A stretch of 64,000 nt of DNA, from positions 567,001 to 631,000 of the forward strand of contig JAQISU010000070.1 of assembly GCA_029339505.1 (NCBI GenBank), written 5' to 3'. The notes beneath the pieces were generated by a model. That model had not been told where the DNA came from, did not search any database, and saw only the letters and a list, made by a program, of their open reading frames with translations. Source of the stretch: Unio delphinus. Taxonomy: Eukaryota > Mollusca > Bivalvia > Unionida > Unionidae. This document shows, piece by piece, positions 11,047-19,363 of the stretch; positions within the stretch are counted from its first letter, which is position 1; each line of letters starts with the position of its first letter. A program made the position numbers and the translations under genes.

Positions 11047-11298
11047 TTATCGTAGTGTTTGAGAGGTATTGACATAAAAACGCAAGGCTTTTAACAGAAT
11101 GAGTCTCTGGTGTAGAGAACCACGATGATTTCTTTGTATTGTTCTTAAAGTATGCTCCTTTTTGGGGACCACTTTCCTCTTCTTCCTGGTGGTAGGTACT
11201 GTTCGTAAAGAGTTCACAATGAATCGGCTGGTAAACGAAATCTCTAAAAGCAAGTCACTAAGACACACACCACACATCAACCCCAATTCATTGGACAC
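11047..11298 (-). CDS. Short basic ORF, unknown
   Basis: An 83-codon frame with paired cysteines near the start (CGVCLSDLL) and a basic cluster (TTRKKRKVVPKK). A single CxxC is not enough to call a zinc finger. It follows the duplicated orphan genes on the same strand and could be their neighbour or a third, shorter remnant. Confidence 0.25.
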   Translation of the reverse strand: MSNELGLMCGVCLSDLLLEISFTSRFIVNSLRTVPTTRKKRKVVPKKEHTLRTIQRNHRGSLHQRLILLKALRFYVNTSQTLR

Positions 11299-11429
11299 AG
11301 CTCTCGTAATAAGTGTTTGTAATCATCCACAGTTTGAATACTTTCATTCATTTACTTTTATGGAATATGTTGCATCACCATCGATAAAGGTTGTGGCGTG
11401 GTAGCCCCTTTTTATACTCTCTTTCGTGT

Positions 11430-11857
11430 CATGTAATAAGTGTACTTTTTAAACAGTTTCGATTTTGTGTTAGTTCCGTACCAAGATTGTTTAGTCACTA
11501 ACTCACACACCACATGTCGTACAGACGTTTCCTCTTGAACCAATATTTCCTGGTGTAAAATGTTTGGTAATACTCTAGCTCGTCCGCTGAAATTCAGTGT
11601 ATTAGGATCACCTTCTAAGCAGAATGAGTGGCATCCAAAACTTTATGAATCTCACGCGATTCATCAATGTCTGACCAATGGGATGTTTTCAAATTAATAT
11701 GCGCTCTTATACGCTTCATGTACCAGTAGTTCCAACATTGTTGACGTAACAGATGCAATTGTTCTTTGCGTTGAACTTGTATTTTGACCAACACTCGGTA
11801 AATGCGTTCTCTCATATCAGGAGGTAGCTTGGGAATGTACAATTCTAAACCAGACAT
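11430..11857 (-). pseudogene. Orphan gene, copy A of a tandem pair
   Basis: An ATG at 11857 opens an 80-codon frame whose core is RERIYRVLVKIQVQRKEQL followed by a Trp-rich NYWYMKR. After a frame change the second half reads ARVLPNILHQEILVQEETS and CELVTKQSWY, ending near a KKYTYYMTRK peptide. Both halves have counterparts in the neighbouring copy B, so this was a real gene of roughly 140 codons. No known family is recognised. The repeated Arg/Gln pattern suggests a helical protein. Confidence 0.5.
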
Positions 11858-11884
11858 TCACAGCAATATTTTTTGTTGGAGGCA

Positions 11885-12311
11885 ATAAGTGTACTTTCTG
11901 CACAAAGATGATTGTAGTCAAGTGGAGAATCTAAATTGTTTAGTCACAAACTTGCACATTACACTCTGTTCAGAAGTTTCATCTTGAACTAAATTTACAG
12001 TGTGTAAAAGATTTTTGGTAACCCTAAAAAAAATCTTCTGGTATTCGCTGCAATAAGTTTGCCTTGTAGCAAATAGAATCAGTAACAAACCAGTCCTTCT
12101 TGCCAATGGGTAGTTGATTAATGTCTGATGACTAGAATAGTTTTATCAGAATCAGTCCTGATATATCATTCAGGTACCAGTGGTTAAAAAATTGGTGACG
12201 TAACGAATGCAATTGTTCTGTGCGCTTGAATTGTATCCTGGCCAACTTTCGGTAAATGCGTTCTCTCAAAAATACAGGCAAACCACGAATGTTCTCTTGT
12301 AAAGTATCCAT
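11885..12311 (-). pseudogene. Orphan gene, copy B of a tandem pair
   Basis: An ATG at 12311 opens a frame containing LRERIYRKLARIQFKRTEQL and NHWYLND, closely parallel to copy A. The second half (RVTKNLLHTVNLVQDETS, CKFVTKQFRF) also parallels copy A and ends in a KYTY-like peptide in another frame. At least two breaks are present. The pair lies head-to-tail between the BIR gene and the membrane-protein ORF, which shows a local gene duplication within the element. Function is unknown. Confidence 0.5.
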
Positions 12312-12318
12312 CCAGAGA

Positions 12319-12640
12319 TTACTGAGGTCGTCCCACTAAAGGTAGGGAAAGACAATCTGGAGACCATCGAACATGATCCAGGTAAACGGAATATTTCTGC
12401 TCCCACTCGTGAAGTGACACGCCACAACTGAAGCATTCGATTTTATCCGCTTCGGCCAGGTAGATGAATCCGGCTCTAGCTAATTCTTGGGGGTATATCC
12501 CACCATATATTTTGGCCATTTTCCTTTGAAGGTTTGGAATCGACTTTCAAAGTTGCAGTATTCTGGCAAACGCACAGGGAATGAATATTCGTTTTTAACA
12601 GGTTCATTTCGACGATGGTACGGTGAAATCTGCAGTAGCT
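12319..12640 (-). pseudogene. BIR-domain (IAP-like) protein, one frameshift
   Basis: The C-terminal two thirds of a baculoviral IAP repeat are intact in one frame: LARAGFIYL, then Cys-x2-Cys (CFSCG), a Trp, and a His-x6-Cys (HVRWSPDC). Spacing is exactly CX2CX16HX6C, the zinc-binding signature of BIR domains. The first part (FESRFQTFKGKWP) is in an overlapping frame, so a single frameshift near 12500 splits the domain. BIR proteins bind and block caspases or act as ubiquitin-ligase scaffolds, and many animal DNA viruses carry them to delay apoptosis. No RING domain was recognised beside it. It follows the polymerase gene on the same strand, which suggests it belongs to the element. Confidence 0.8.
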
Positions 12641-13040
12641 TGCTCAGGGCTGGATGACATCCGTAGATGATAGACGCATGGTCTCGAGTAGAGGGTGACA
12701 TCCACCATGAACCCCATTTAAGAGTTACGGATAACGAGTGGAATCGCGTTCGCATCGGTCAGGCTTGACACGCACATCATCACTTTCCATGATAGGTGTA
12801 GTGGCAGTAGTTGTCATAGCAAACTTCCCATGATGTCCTGTTGAAGTATTCATAAGAAAGTGCCCATGATGTCCTGCTGAATCACTTAAAGTCATCGAGT
12901 ACGGCTTCCCAGCAAGTGCAAGGTACATCATCGCATTCCACTCTAATGCTGATACGCAATTACAACGGTAACAGCATGCACACTAACAGTTTCCTACCGG
13001 ACAAATTTCGTCGCAATGCATGGGTCTTATCCATCCACCA
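12641..13040 (-). other. Unassigned stretch where the polymerase C-terminus would be expected
   Basis: After the polymerase block ending near 13045, full-length relatives would continue through the KxxxNSxxG and YxDTDS palm motifs. Reading all three minus frames here I find neither motif; a 68-codon frame (12725-12931) has no resemblance to them. The polymerase therefore appears truncated or replaced before the BIR gene. Confidence 0.45.
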
Positions 13041-15765
13041 TTAGTCACATAATATGAAGGTACAATCTGAGAAAATGCCTTTCTGAGTCTCGTCACCCTT
13101 GTGATACTTATCTGAATTGGGAAAGTGATAACTTTCGTACACTTCTAACAGTTGGTATCCCTGGTCCATTGCTATGAATAATTGTACGCTGACCCACGTT
13201 TCCGTCAAGGCGCGTTCTTCCTGTGTGTGCTGACAAGGACGGTCGTGGCTGCACATTCCACCACAAGTACAGAACAAGGTTAACGGCATTTTTCATTGGC
13301 ATTGTGAGGTAAAACGGCATTGTACAAGTCCGTAGGAGGCAAGACTTTGCATTTGATTAATCCTTTGTATTGCCGAATGTTGTCCAGGTCGATGTGTTCC
13401 GTCATCAATAGCGGGTGCCCTTTGGGAAAGCGACGATATTTTCACACGTAAGGATGTAGCAAACACTCCTCCAAGTATTTGATTTCTTCTCCTTTCTCCT
13501 CGTCAGCTTGGTGCAGCAATTGGGTGGCGTTTGTCAGTCATCCGTACAAACTGTCCCAAGGGGTTCAGTGGGTCCTTCAGCTTTTAACTTTCCATGATGA
13601 ACATAAACTCGAGATCGGTTTTAAAACGGTGAACGTACTCGTGCTCCCACATTTCCACCACTTGTTATCCTTGGTGTTCTAACTTAAAGCGCCGGTGAAA
13701 AGTGGCTTCCTGCAAGTTTTCCATGGTTCGTTGTAAAAACCGATTTTTAGTGTCACGTTCATGATAGTAGATGGGACCTACGTGAAATAAGCACCCATTA
13801 AACTTGTATACGACCTGGGAGCTTTCTAAGTCCTACCCACCGAATACCTTCCGATGGTCTTTTCTCCTCACCAGTTTCACGTGTTAAATTCATGTGTCTT
13901 CCTTGTCGCACAAGTAATATAGCCAGTGTAGGGCTTTGAGCGAGTATTGTCGTTGACAAAGTTCGTTGTTTGAGGGCTTATGACAGCCAGGGTGTTTTCG
14001 GGCACGAATCGTTGGCGGTACAGTAAGGAATACACTTTGGTAATTGTGCAGGCTTATTTTAAAGATCGATCCCTCCATGTTCCTTGAATTTTTAACCGCA
14101 ACGACGTCAAATGTCGAAGTCGGAACGACAATACTTTAACATTTCTTCCTCAAAGTCGAAGGGGTAAGAGGTGGGAGTCTGGTACCAAGCTTAGAAAGCT
14201 TCTCGTTGTTCAGTATGCATGTTGTTGGGGTCGTAGTAATAACCCTCAGGTAAATAGGGTATAATGGCGTGTTCGTTGGCTTCGGTAATGAAAAAGTGCG
14301 GGAGAAAAGCCTTTAGTCATTTTTGTCATTTCAAACGTTATAAGCATTCGACTCAAAGGCATGGCCAAGAAAATAATTAATCGAATCCTTCAACAGCACT
14401 TCACTCACTTGCATGGAAATGATTTTGGTTTCGTTCTGATTCACTTTAGGATGTCCGGTACTTTTATCCGTATGGTATCTCAAAAGAAAGTGTCCTTAGT
14501 ATCCGGAGAAAGTGTGAGCCATTACCGTCGTATGGCGATGACAATCTCCGTAACTTTCAATGTCTTCATGGCTTCACGTCTCGTCCAGGGAGTATAAGAT
14601 CTAATGGGCGAAATCGGCCTGCGTGTTCAATTCCCGAAAGATTTTATCACGTCCTTTATGAATCTTACTGCAGTGAGGGCAATGACTAACGATAGGTTCT
14701 TTTATGCACTTTTCACACGCTCGATGCGCCACAAACGAAATTAGGTATGTGAATACCGGTCTCATTCATGCATTCATAAAAGAAGGGGAAAAAAATGAAA
14801 TTCCCCTTCTTCTGGTCATCTTCCTTCTCTTGTTTGGAATGGTATTTTTAATGTAGAATTCGTGTTCTAATTCCACGATCTGGTGACAAATGTGACATCG
14901 TTTCTTTCCTGAACATACGTGTGCCTAGACATTATTGGTACGTATGCCTTGTCCACAAGCAAGGGAAAATCTCAGGAGTTGACAAGCATTTTTCTTCTGT
15001 GAATATTGAGTCTTAAGATGTTAGTAATAGGCAGGGCGGACAAAAGTGACTGACAAGCAGGGCAGTTAACTTTTTCTTGTCCGTCTTCCAGTGAACGTGA
15101 ATGTATTTTCCGTCTTTGAAATGTTTGCCTCGAAACAACAGAGGTCAGTGCACGTTGTGAGGGTGCAAATTTCAAGGTGTCTGCAACTTGTGTATTTCAG
15201 GAATACCACTGGGTGTGTCTTTGGATAGCTCCGCATGCTGTAACAGGAGTTCAGCTTCTCTTTGTATTTTGGTTCGGTTTGATCGTCAAATGTTCTGCCA
15301 GGCTCTTTTCCAATCTGACTTTTTTTGTCGGCATACGTTCGTCCCACCACGATGGCTCAGGCTAAACTCTCGTCTTAGGTTTCTTAATTTGAAGGAGGCT
15401 ACGCTTGATGCTAGGAGGTTCGCCCACCAATAATACCTCTGTTTGCGTCCTGCTTCTTGGGGAAGAATATCGTGGATCATTAACAGTGTCGGTTTTATAT
15501 CGGTGATCTGACGCGTGTCGTTAGATTGGTGCACGTATTGGACCTTGTCGATGACTTTCGAAGGTGGCAATTCTGTTGGTTTGCTAAACTCGATCCATAC
15601 GAGGGACTTCAAACTTTCGTGATGACTGGAAAGTCTCAAGCGATCGTCTTTTATTGCTTCACATTGCCGTTTCAGTGTGGTTAACAAAGAATCCCATACC
15701 CCGGTGATGAACTTTCTGCTTTCTCCAGCGGTACGTCGGACATCTTTAAACTTCACCGTGTACAT
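13041..15765 (-). pseudogene. Protein-primed family-B DNA polymerase (Polinton PolB), broken
   Basis: The N-terminal region (from the ATG at 15765) shows HESLKS and VIDKVQYVHQSND, typical of Maverick PolB. The exonuclease domain follows in other frames: ECMNETGIHIPNF, AHRACEKC with a CPHC pair, and TVMAHTFSGY (family AHNFxGYD; the Asn of Exo II is Thr here), then NQNETKIISMQV. Further on come HGCxxH-like and VVEMWEHEY blocks, and TNATQLLHQADEE. Next is the region of palm motif A, read as a stop then KYRRFPKGHP. The last blocks are KCKVLPPTDLY, CxHT and TQEERALTETWVSVQL. It would copy the element with a terminal-protein primer. At least eight breaks are present and the last palm motifs are missing. 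Confidence 0.85.
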
Positions 15766-15774
15766 GTAGGTAGC

Positions 15775-15800
15775 AATTCTAAACCTTATAAAGGAGCATT
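15775..15800 (-). promoter_or_regulatory. TATA-like element upstream of the polymerase start
   Basis: On the minus strand the sequence ctcctttataaggtttag lies about 25 bases before the ATG at 15765. It resembles a TATA box, but the distance to the ATG leaves little room for a leader, so a start site immediately before the ATG would be required. Weak evidence. Confidence 0.3.
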
Positions 15801-16096
15801 GTTCTGTCTCTTAAATATGGTAGTAACTTTCAGAGTGTCAGGGTGGTGATGTTGGACTTTGGTTGGGTGTAGACTCTCTGGGTCTAGATTGTGGCTCACG
15901 TCATCTTCAGAATCGCCGACATGAATTTGAGCCAGACTTCAGCTACTGTGCGAGGCAATAAATCCCATTTCTGTTTCTTACTTTCTTCTTCTTTGTCCAC
16001 TAAATGATGCGATGGTTTTATCTTGACTGCAAAAAGTCAAATGAATGCATTTTAGACGCTATGGGTCCCTATATCTATGTCAGACTAGTGTCTTCC

Positions 16097-16106
16097 CTGT
16101 ATAAAT
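16097..16106 (+). promoter_or_regulatory. TATA box of the zinc-knuckle gene
   Basis: The sequence gtataaatag occurs about 55 bases before the ATG at 16159, followed by a tcagt initiator-like word and a short leader. This is the spacing expected for an animal or viral RNA polymerase II core promoter. It faces away from the polymerase gene, so the two form a divergent pair. Confidence 0.5.
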
Positions 16107-16158
16107 AGTCAGTGTCTTCCCTCCAAGTATTCATTTCACACTCAAGCCAGCCAGAACG

Positions 16159-16440
16159 ATGGAAGAACCAGCACAGATCGAACTTCTGATCAGAGCTTTG
16201 CGAGGTGTCATACGGAAAGTTTCTTCAGACAAGGCGACGTACTTCTCCCCCTCCTTTCAAGACAAAATTTAAGATACTTGCTGGACATGTCAAAAGATTG
16301 GGCACTGGGCTACAGAATGCCCTTTCTGTCAAAAAAAAAAAGGAGCCAGAAAAGACAAACGTGAAGATACCTGTTATAATTGTGAAAAGAAAGGACACCG
16401 GTCTTCAGACTGTCCTAAGGAAAGGAGCAAGAGGAAGTGA
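16159..16440 (+). pseudogene. Double CCHC zinc-knuckle protein with in-frame stops
   Basis: An ATG at 16159 opens a frame (MEEPAQIELLIRALRG...) that is stopped by TAA at 16270. Directly beyond the stop, in the same frame, come two Cys-x2-Cys-x4-His-x4-Cys knuckles, CWTCQKIGHWATEC and CYNCEKKGHRSSDC, separated by a short basic linker. A TGA follows at 16438, after which the same frame continues Lys/Arg-rich for about 30 codons. Such knuckles bind single-stranded nucleic acid, as in retroviral nucleocapsids. The gene has its own TATA box and is divergent from the polymerase. It may be an accessory gene of the Polinton or a captured Gag fragment. Confidence 0.6.
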
Positions 16441-16566
16441 GGGGTTACGAACAGGAATAAGAAAAGGTACCCTCTCAAAAGAAAGAACCTCGATAGGCCC
16501 AAAAACAGAAGAAAAAGAAGAGAATAAAAGAAAACGAGACGAACGTGAGGAAGAAGTGGAGGAAAT

Positions 16567-16597
<31 letters not shown>

Positions 16598-16702
16598 AAA
16601 ACTCACCAAGAAAACGAGAGAGTGAACAAAGACACAAAAGAAGTCAATGAACTTTTAAAGTGTTTTGTTGTTAATTGGATTGTAAAATTTGTACCAGAAT
16701 AG
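16441..16702 (+). other. Open frame with Lys/Glu and poly-Gln, (CAA)n microsatellite
   Basis: A 165-codon open frame (16205-16702) overlaps the zinc-knuckle region in another frame and contains a run of glutamines from a (caa)n microsatellite at about 16568-16598. Its front half is the out-of-frame reading of the zinc knuckles, so it is not itself a credible gene. The charged C-terminal part may be the shifted tail of the knuckle gene. Confidence 0.4.
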
Positions 16703-16990
16703 ACTAGACAGGCAAAAAAAGTGTCGCATGGTTTTTATTCTTTAGGATAAGGACCTACACTCTGTCACAAGATAGACCGAGTCGGGACTGGATTAGTGAA
16801 GACACGGAACACAACTGCGTTAATAAGATGTTTATTTTATAAACGCAATTTTAAAAATCAACTCTGACACCAATATTTTACAAAATATAAGAAAAATCTA
16901 TTTAAATAAATGTTCCTAACATGGAACTCTGAATTTCAGTAACGTAATGACAAAAAAGAAGTATGTGAATGAATTTTCAAATATGAATAT
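16703..16990. other. AT-rich intergenic stretch before the dyad array
   Basis: No gene or recognisable repeat. The stretch between the zinc-knuckle remnant and the dyad array is AT-rich, with attttataaacgcaatttt-like words. Confidence 0.4.
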
Positions 16991-16994
16991 ATAT

Positions 16995-17765
16995 AAAAGG
17001 CTCGTATAACGAGATAGATGCAAATATGAAAAGAATGCGTCGTCAATATGACGAGACTAGAATGAAGATATTAAATAATTAATACGTCGTCCATATAACG
17101 AGACATATGCAATTGTGAACCCTAAATTCTGAAGCTCTCGTTCATGGAACGAGATTTGTGTAGAACGAAATTATGCATGTGTCGTTCATTTAACGAGACT
17201 GCAAAGAAGATATTAAATATCCAACAAAATTATGCAGGTGTCGTTCATATAACGAGACTGCAAAGAAGTTATTAAATAAATAATACAATTATGCAGGTGT
17301 CGTTCATATAACGAGACTGCAAAGAAGTGTTTAAATAATATGTCGCCGATATGACGAGATATATGCAATGGTGAACCCTAAATTCTGAAGTTCTCGTTCA
17401 TGGAACGAGATTTGTGTAGAATGAAATTATACAGGTGTCGTTCATATAACGAGACTGCAAAGAAGTGTTTAAATAATATGTCGTCCATATGACGAGATAT
17501 ATGCAATGGTGAACCCTAAATTCTGAAGTTCTCGTTCATGGAACGAGATTTGTGTAGAATGAAATTATGCAGGTGTCGTTCATATAACGAGACTGCAAAG
17601 AAGTTATTAAATACATAATAAAATTATGCAGGTGTCGTTCATATAACGAGATTGCAAAGAAGTTATTAAATAAATAACAAAATTATGCAGGTGTCGTTCA
17701 TATAACGAGACTGCAAAGAAGTGTTTAAATAAATATTACGTCGTCCATATGACGAGATATATGCA
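16995..17765. repeat. Array of about 16 dyad-symmetric sites in 40-60-bp units
   Basis: Each unit contains a short inverted repeat, most often tcgttcatataacga, with variants ctcgttcatggaacgag, tcgtccatatgacga, tcgtcaatatgacga and ctcgtataacgag. The arms TCGTT/AACGA change to TCGTC/GACGA in several copies while staying complementary, so symmetry is kept. Spacers are AT-rich (gcaaagaagttattaaataa). The arrangement looks like an array of binding sites for a dimeric protein, as at replication origins or plasmid/virus maintenance elements. It lies just beyond the zinc-knuckle gene and contains no coding frame. Confidence 0.8.
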
Positions 17766-17774
17766 GCATACGTA

Positions 17775-18125
17775 AGCACCATACACAGGCACCACACACG
17801 GGCATTACACGGTCAGCATAGACAAGCCCACACACGTAGTCACCACAACATGGCACCACACACGGGCAGCATAGCGAAGCCCCACGGTCACTCCATGACC
17901 CTACGGTCACTCCAACATGGCACCGCACACTGGCACCAGCGGACCTCAAGGTCAGCTCCGGACGACAGTCACCCACGATCACCCCACGGACACCACAACA
18001 TGGCACCGCACCCGGGCACCAACGGCCACCACTCAGCTCCGGACCACAGTCACCTACGGTCACCCCACGGACACCACAACATGGCACCGCACCCCGGCAC
18101 CAACAGGCCCCACTCAGCTCTTTTA
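17775..18125. repeat. GC-rich tandem repeat, unit about 80 bp
   Basis: Repeated words are caacatggcaccgcac, gggcaccaacgg, cagctccggac and gtcaccccacggacac. Two to three units of about 80 bp are evident (starting near 17917, 17997 and 18077), preceded by degenerate shorter ones. The open frames it creates on both strands are repeat artefacts. Its high GC content contrasts with the AT-rich array immediately to its left. Confidence 0.8.
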
Positions 18126-18548
18126 GCTGATAGATTGCTCCTTTAAGGATGGAAGCTTTTCCGACAAGACTGGATCGTAATGTGATTTCTGTCTTATAAT
18201 TTCGTCCTTATATACCCCTAGCTGTGACAGATATGCGCAGCTAGGTACTTTAAACTGCGTGCAATTTCGTACATGCAGCATGAGCTGAGTGTTCGCTCAT
18301 TATGCCGAAATAACTAAAAAGCCGAAAAAATAATAAACTACCCTCGGTAAGGCTGTACGCAGTAACGAAATCAAGACTAGATTTTTGACCACATATATAT
18401 ATTGAACATAGTCGTATACAATTCCGTGACACACTCAAGCATTCACAAACGATATTCATGAGCAAAAGAGGATATTTTGAGTTTTAATTGATTGTGGCAA
18501 TTGAAAAGCTATCTCTCTTCGACCTTGTTTCTTCTCTTCTGCTTATCC

Positions 18549-18872
18549 TTAGTGTAATTTCATTCGTCTTCCCTCTTCTTCGTCTTCTTCTCCCTGATGC
18601 TGTTGAAGGAGAAACGCTTGTTCTGCTTCTTTCTGCTGCTTTAAAAATTTCTCCAATTCTTCTTTCTGTCTCTGTTTAAGACCCTCAACATGTGGTAAGA
18701 AAGGTGAAGGTGGCGAAGGTCCCGGTACCGGAACAAATCCTTGTGAATAAGAGAGAAAATCTACTAAATCCCAATTAAAATCGGTCTCTTCTGGAAGTAG
18801 CTTTGTGTTGACTTTGGTAGCCGTGGATATACCATCGCCTCTCTTCTCCACGGCTGGTACATCCCAATTCAT
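18549..18872 (-). CDS. Acidic, Gln-rich coiled-coil-like small protein, unknown
   Basis: A 107-codon frame starts at an ATG with MNWDVPAVEKRGD. It has a Pro-rich middle (VPVPGPSPPSPFLP) and a Gln/Glu/Lys-rich helix (LKQRQKEELEKFLKQQKEAE), which suggests a coiled coil. It ends in an acidic stretch. Upstream lie a TATA-like word and a full CRE. No family is recognised. It may be a late gene of the virus-like element, or of host origin. Confidence 0.4.
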   Translation of the reverse strand: MNWDVPAVEKRGDGISTATKVNTKLLPEETDFNWDLVDFLSYSQGFVPVPGPSPPSPFLPHVEGLKQRQKEELEKFLKQQKEAEQAFLLQQHQGEEDEEEGRRMKLH

Positions 18873-18937
18873 CGCCCTCTTAGTTTCCGTTATGTTTGAA
18901 AAGTCTGTCCAATTGATTCACTGCACGTAGACACTAA

Positions 18938-18966
18938 CGCATCTATAAAGGGAACGTGACGTCACA
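18938..18966 (-). promoter_or_regulatory. CRE and TATA-like pair upstream of the acidic ORF
   Basis: The palindrome tgacgtca (about 18958-18965), the consensus CREB/ATF site, lies beside a minus-strand ctttatag TATA-like word. The pair is roughly 70-90 bases upstream of the ATG at 18872. The combination is typical of viral and cellular inducible promoters. Confidence 0.45.
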
Positions 18967-19071
18967 TGCAACTCTGTTCGGATTCGAAAGACAGACAACG
19001 TACTGTAACTGAATTTTGTAACACATGTTAGGATTGGTAAAATTCCTCAATTTGTTTAGATCCGCTCTTCC

Positions 19072-19080
19072 ACTATAAAT
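19072..19080 (+). promoter_or_regulatory. TATA box facing rightward
   Basis: The word ctataaata, followed after about 30 bases by a pyrimidine-rich start-like region, points rightward toward a short ORF. With the CRE/TATA pair just to its left it would form a divergent promoter region. Confidence 0.4.
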
Positions 19081-19201
19081 AATCACAGTTCACTTCATTT
19101 CCTTCACCTGTTCTCGTCACAAGACGTGGATTAACGTTAAGACATACATTCATATCGCCGATCGTGTTCAGCACGGACTTAACCATGTATATCAAATCAT
19201 C

Positions 19202-19363
19202 ATGGACAATCATCCGATCACCGATACGAGCGTTTGGAAAAGACGAATTTATGTGAAAGACACAAGGCTGTCTGAAGCGAGTCCTTATCTACAGTCCAGA
19301 AATCGGAATAAGTTTGAGAAAGAGAAGAAGACCTATTCAATGCTCTCTGACCTAACGGAATAG
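19202..19363 (+). CDS. Small basic ORF downstream of a TATA box, unknown
   Basis: A 53-codon frame begins MDNHPITDTSVWKRR and continues rich in Arg, Lys and Asn, ending in TAG. It is placed about 130 bases after a TATA box. No family is recognised. A longer minus-strand frame (19218-19547) covers the same bases. Neither can be proved real; the promoter context favours the plus frame slightly. Confidence 0.3.
   Translation: MDNHPITDTSVWKRRIYVKDTRLSEASPYLQSRNRNKFEKEKKTYSMLSDLTE

Larger units (their letters stand above)
4450..15770 (-). mobile_element. Decayed Maverick/Polinton-type virus-like DNA transposon (core)
   Basis: Read on the minus strand, this block carries remnants of five Polinton hallmark genes: protein-primed PolB, packaging ATPase, retroviral-type integrase, penton-like minor capsid protein and double jelly-roll major capsid protein. 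The overall size and colinear arrangement fit this class, which is normally 15-25 kb and flanked by long terminal inverted repeats and 6-bp target duplications. I could not identify terminal repeats, so the true limits are unknown; they may reach about 3.9 kb on the left and 19.6 kb on the right. No adenovirus-type protease was recognised. Every hallmark gene has frameshifts or stops, so the copy is dead. Accessory genes (BIR protein, duplicated orphans, zinc-knuckle gene) are interspersed. Confidence 0.85.

Noticed and set aside
14590..15180. RING-finger-like CPHC and CPACQ pairs, first read as an E3 ligase
   Set aside because: In order and spacing with HIPNF, TVMAH and NQNETK blocks they are part of the PolB exonuclease region and its Cys-rich insert. 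No complete RING pattern exists.
17725..18146. Long overlapping ORFs on both strands in the GC-rich repeat
   Set aside because: They follow the 80-bp repeat, have no domain, and occur on both strands.
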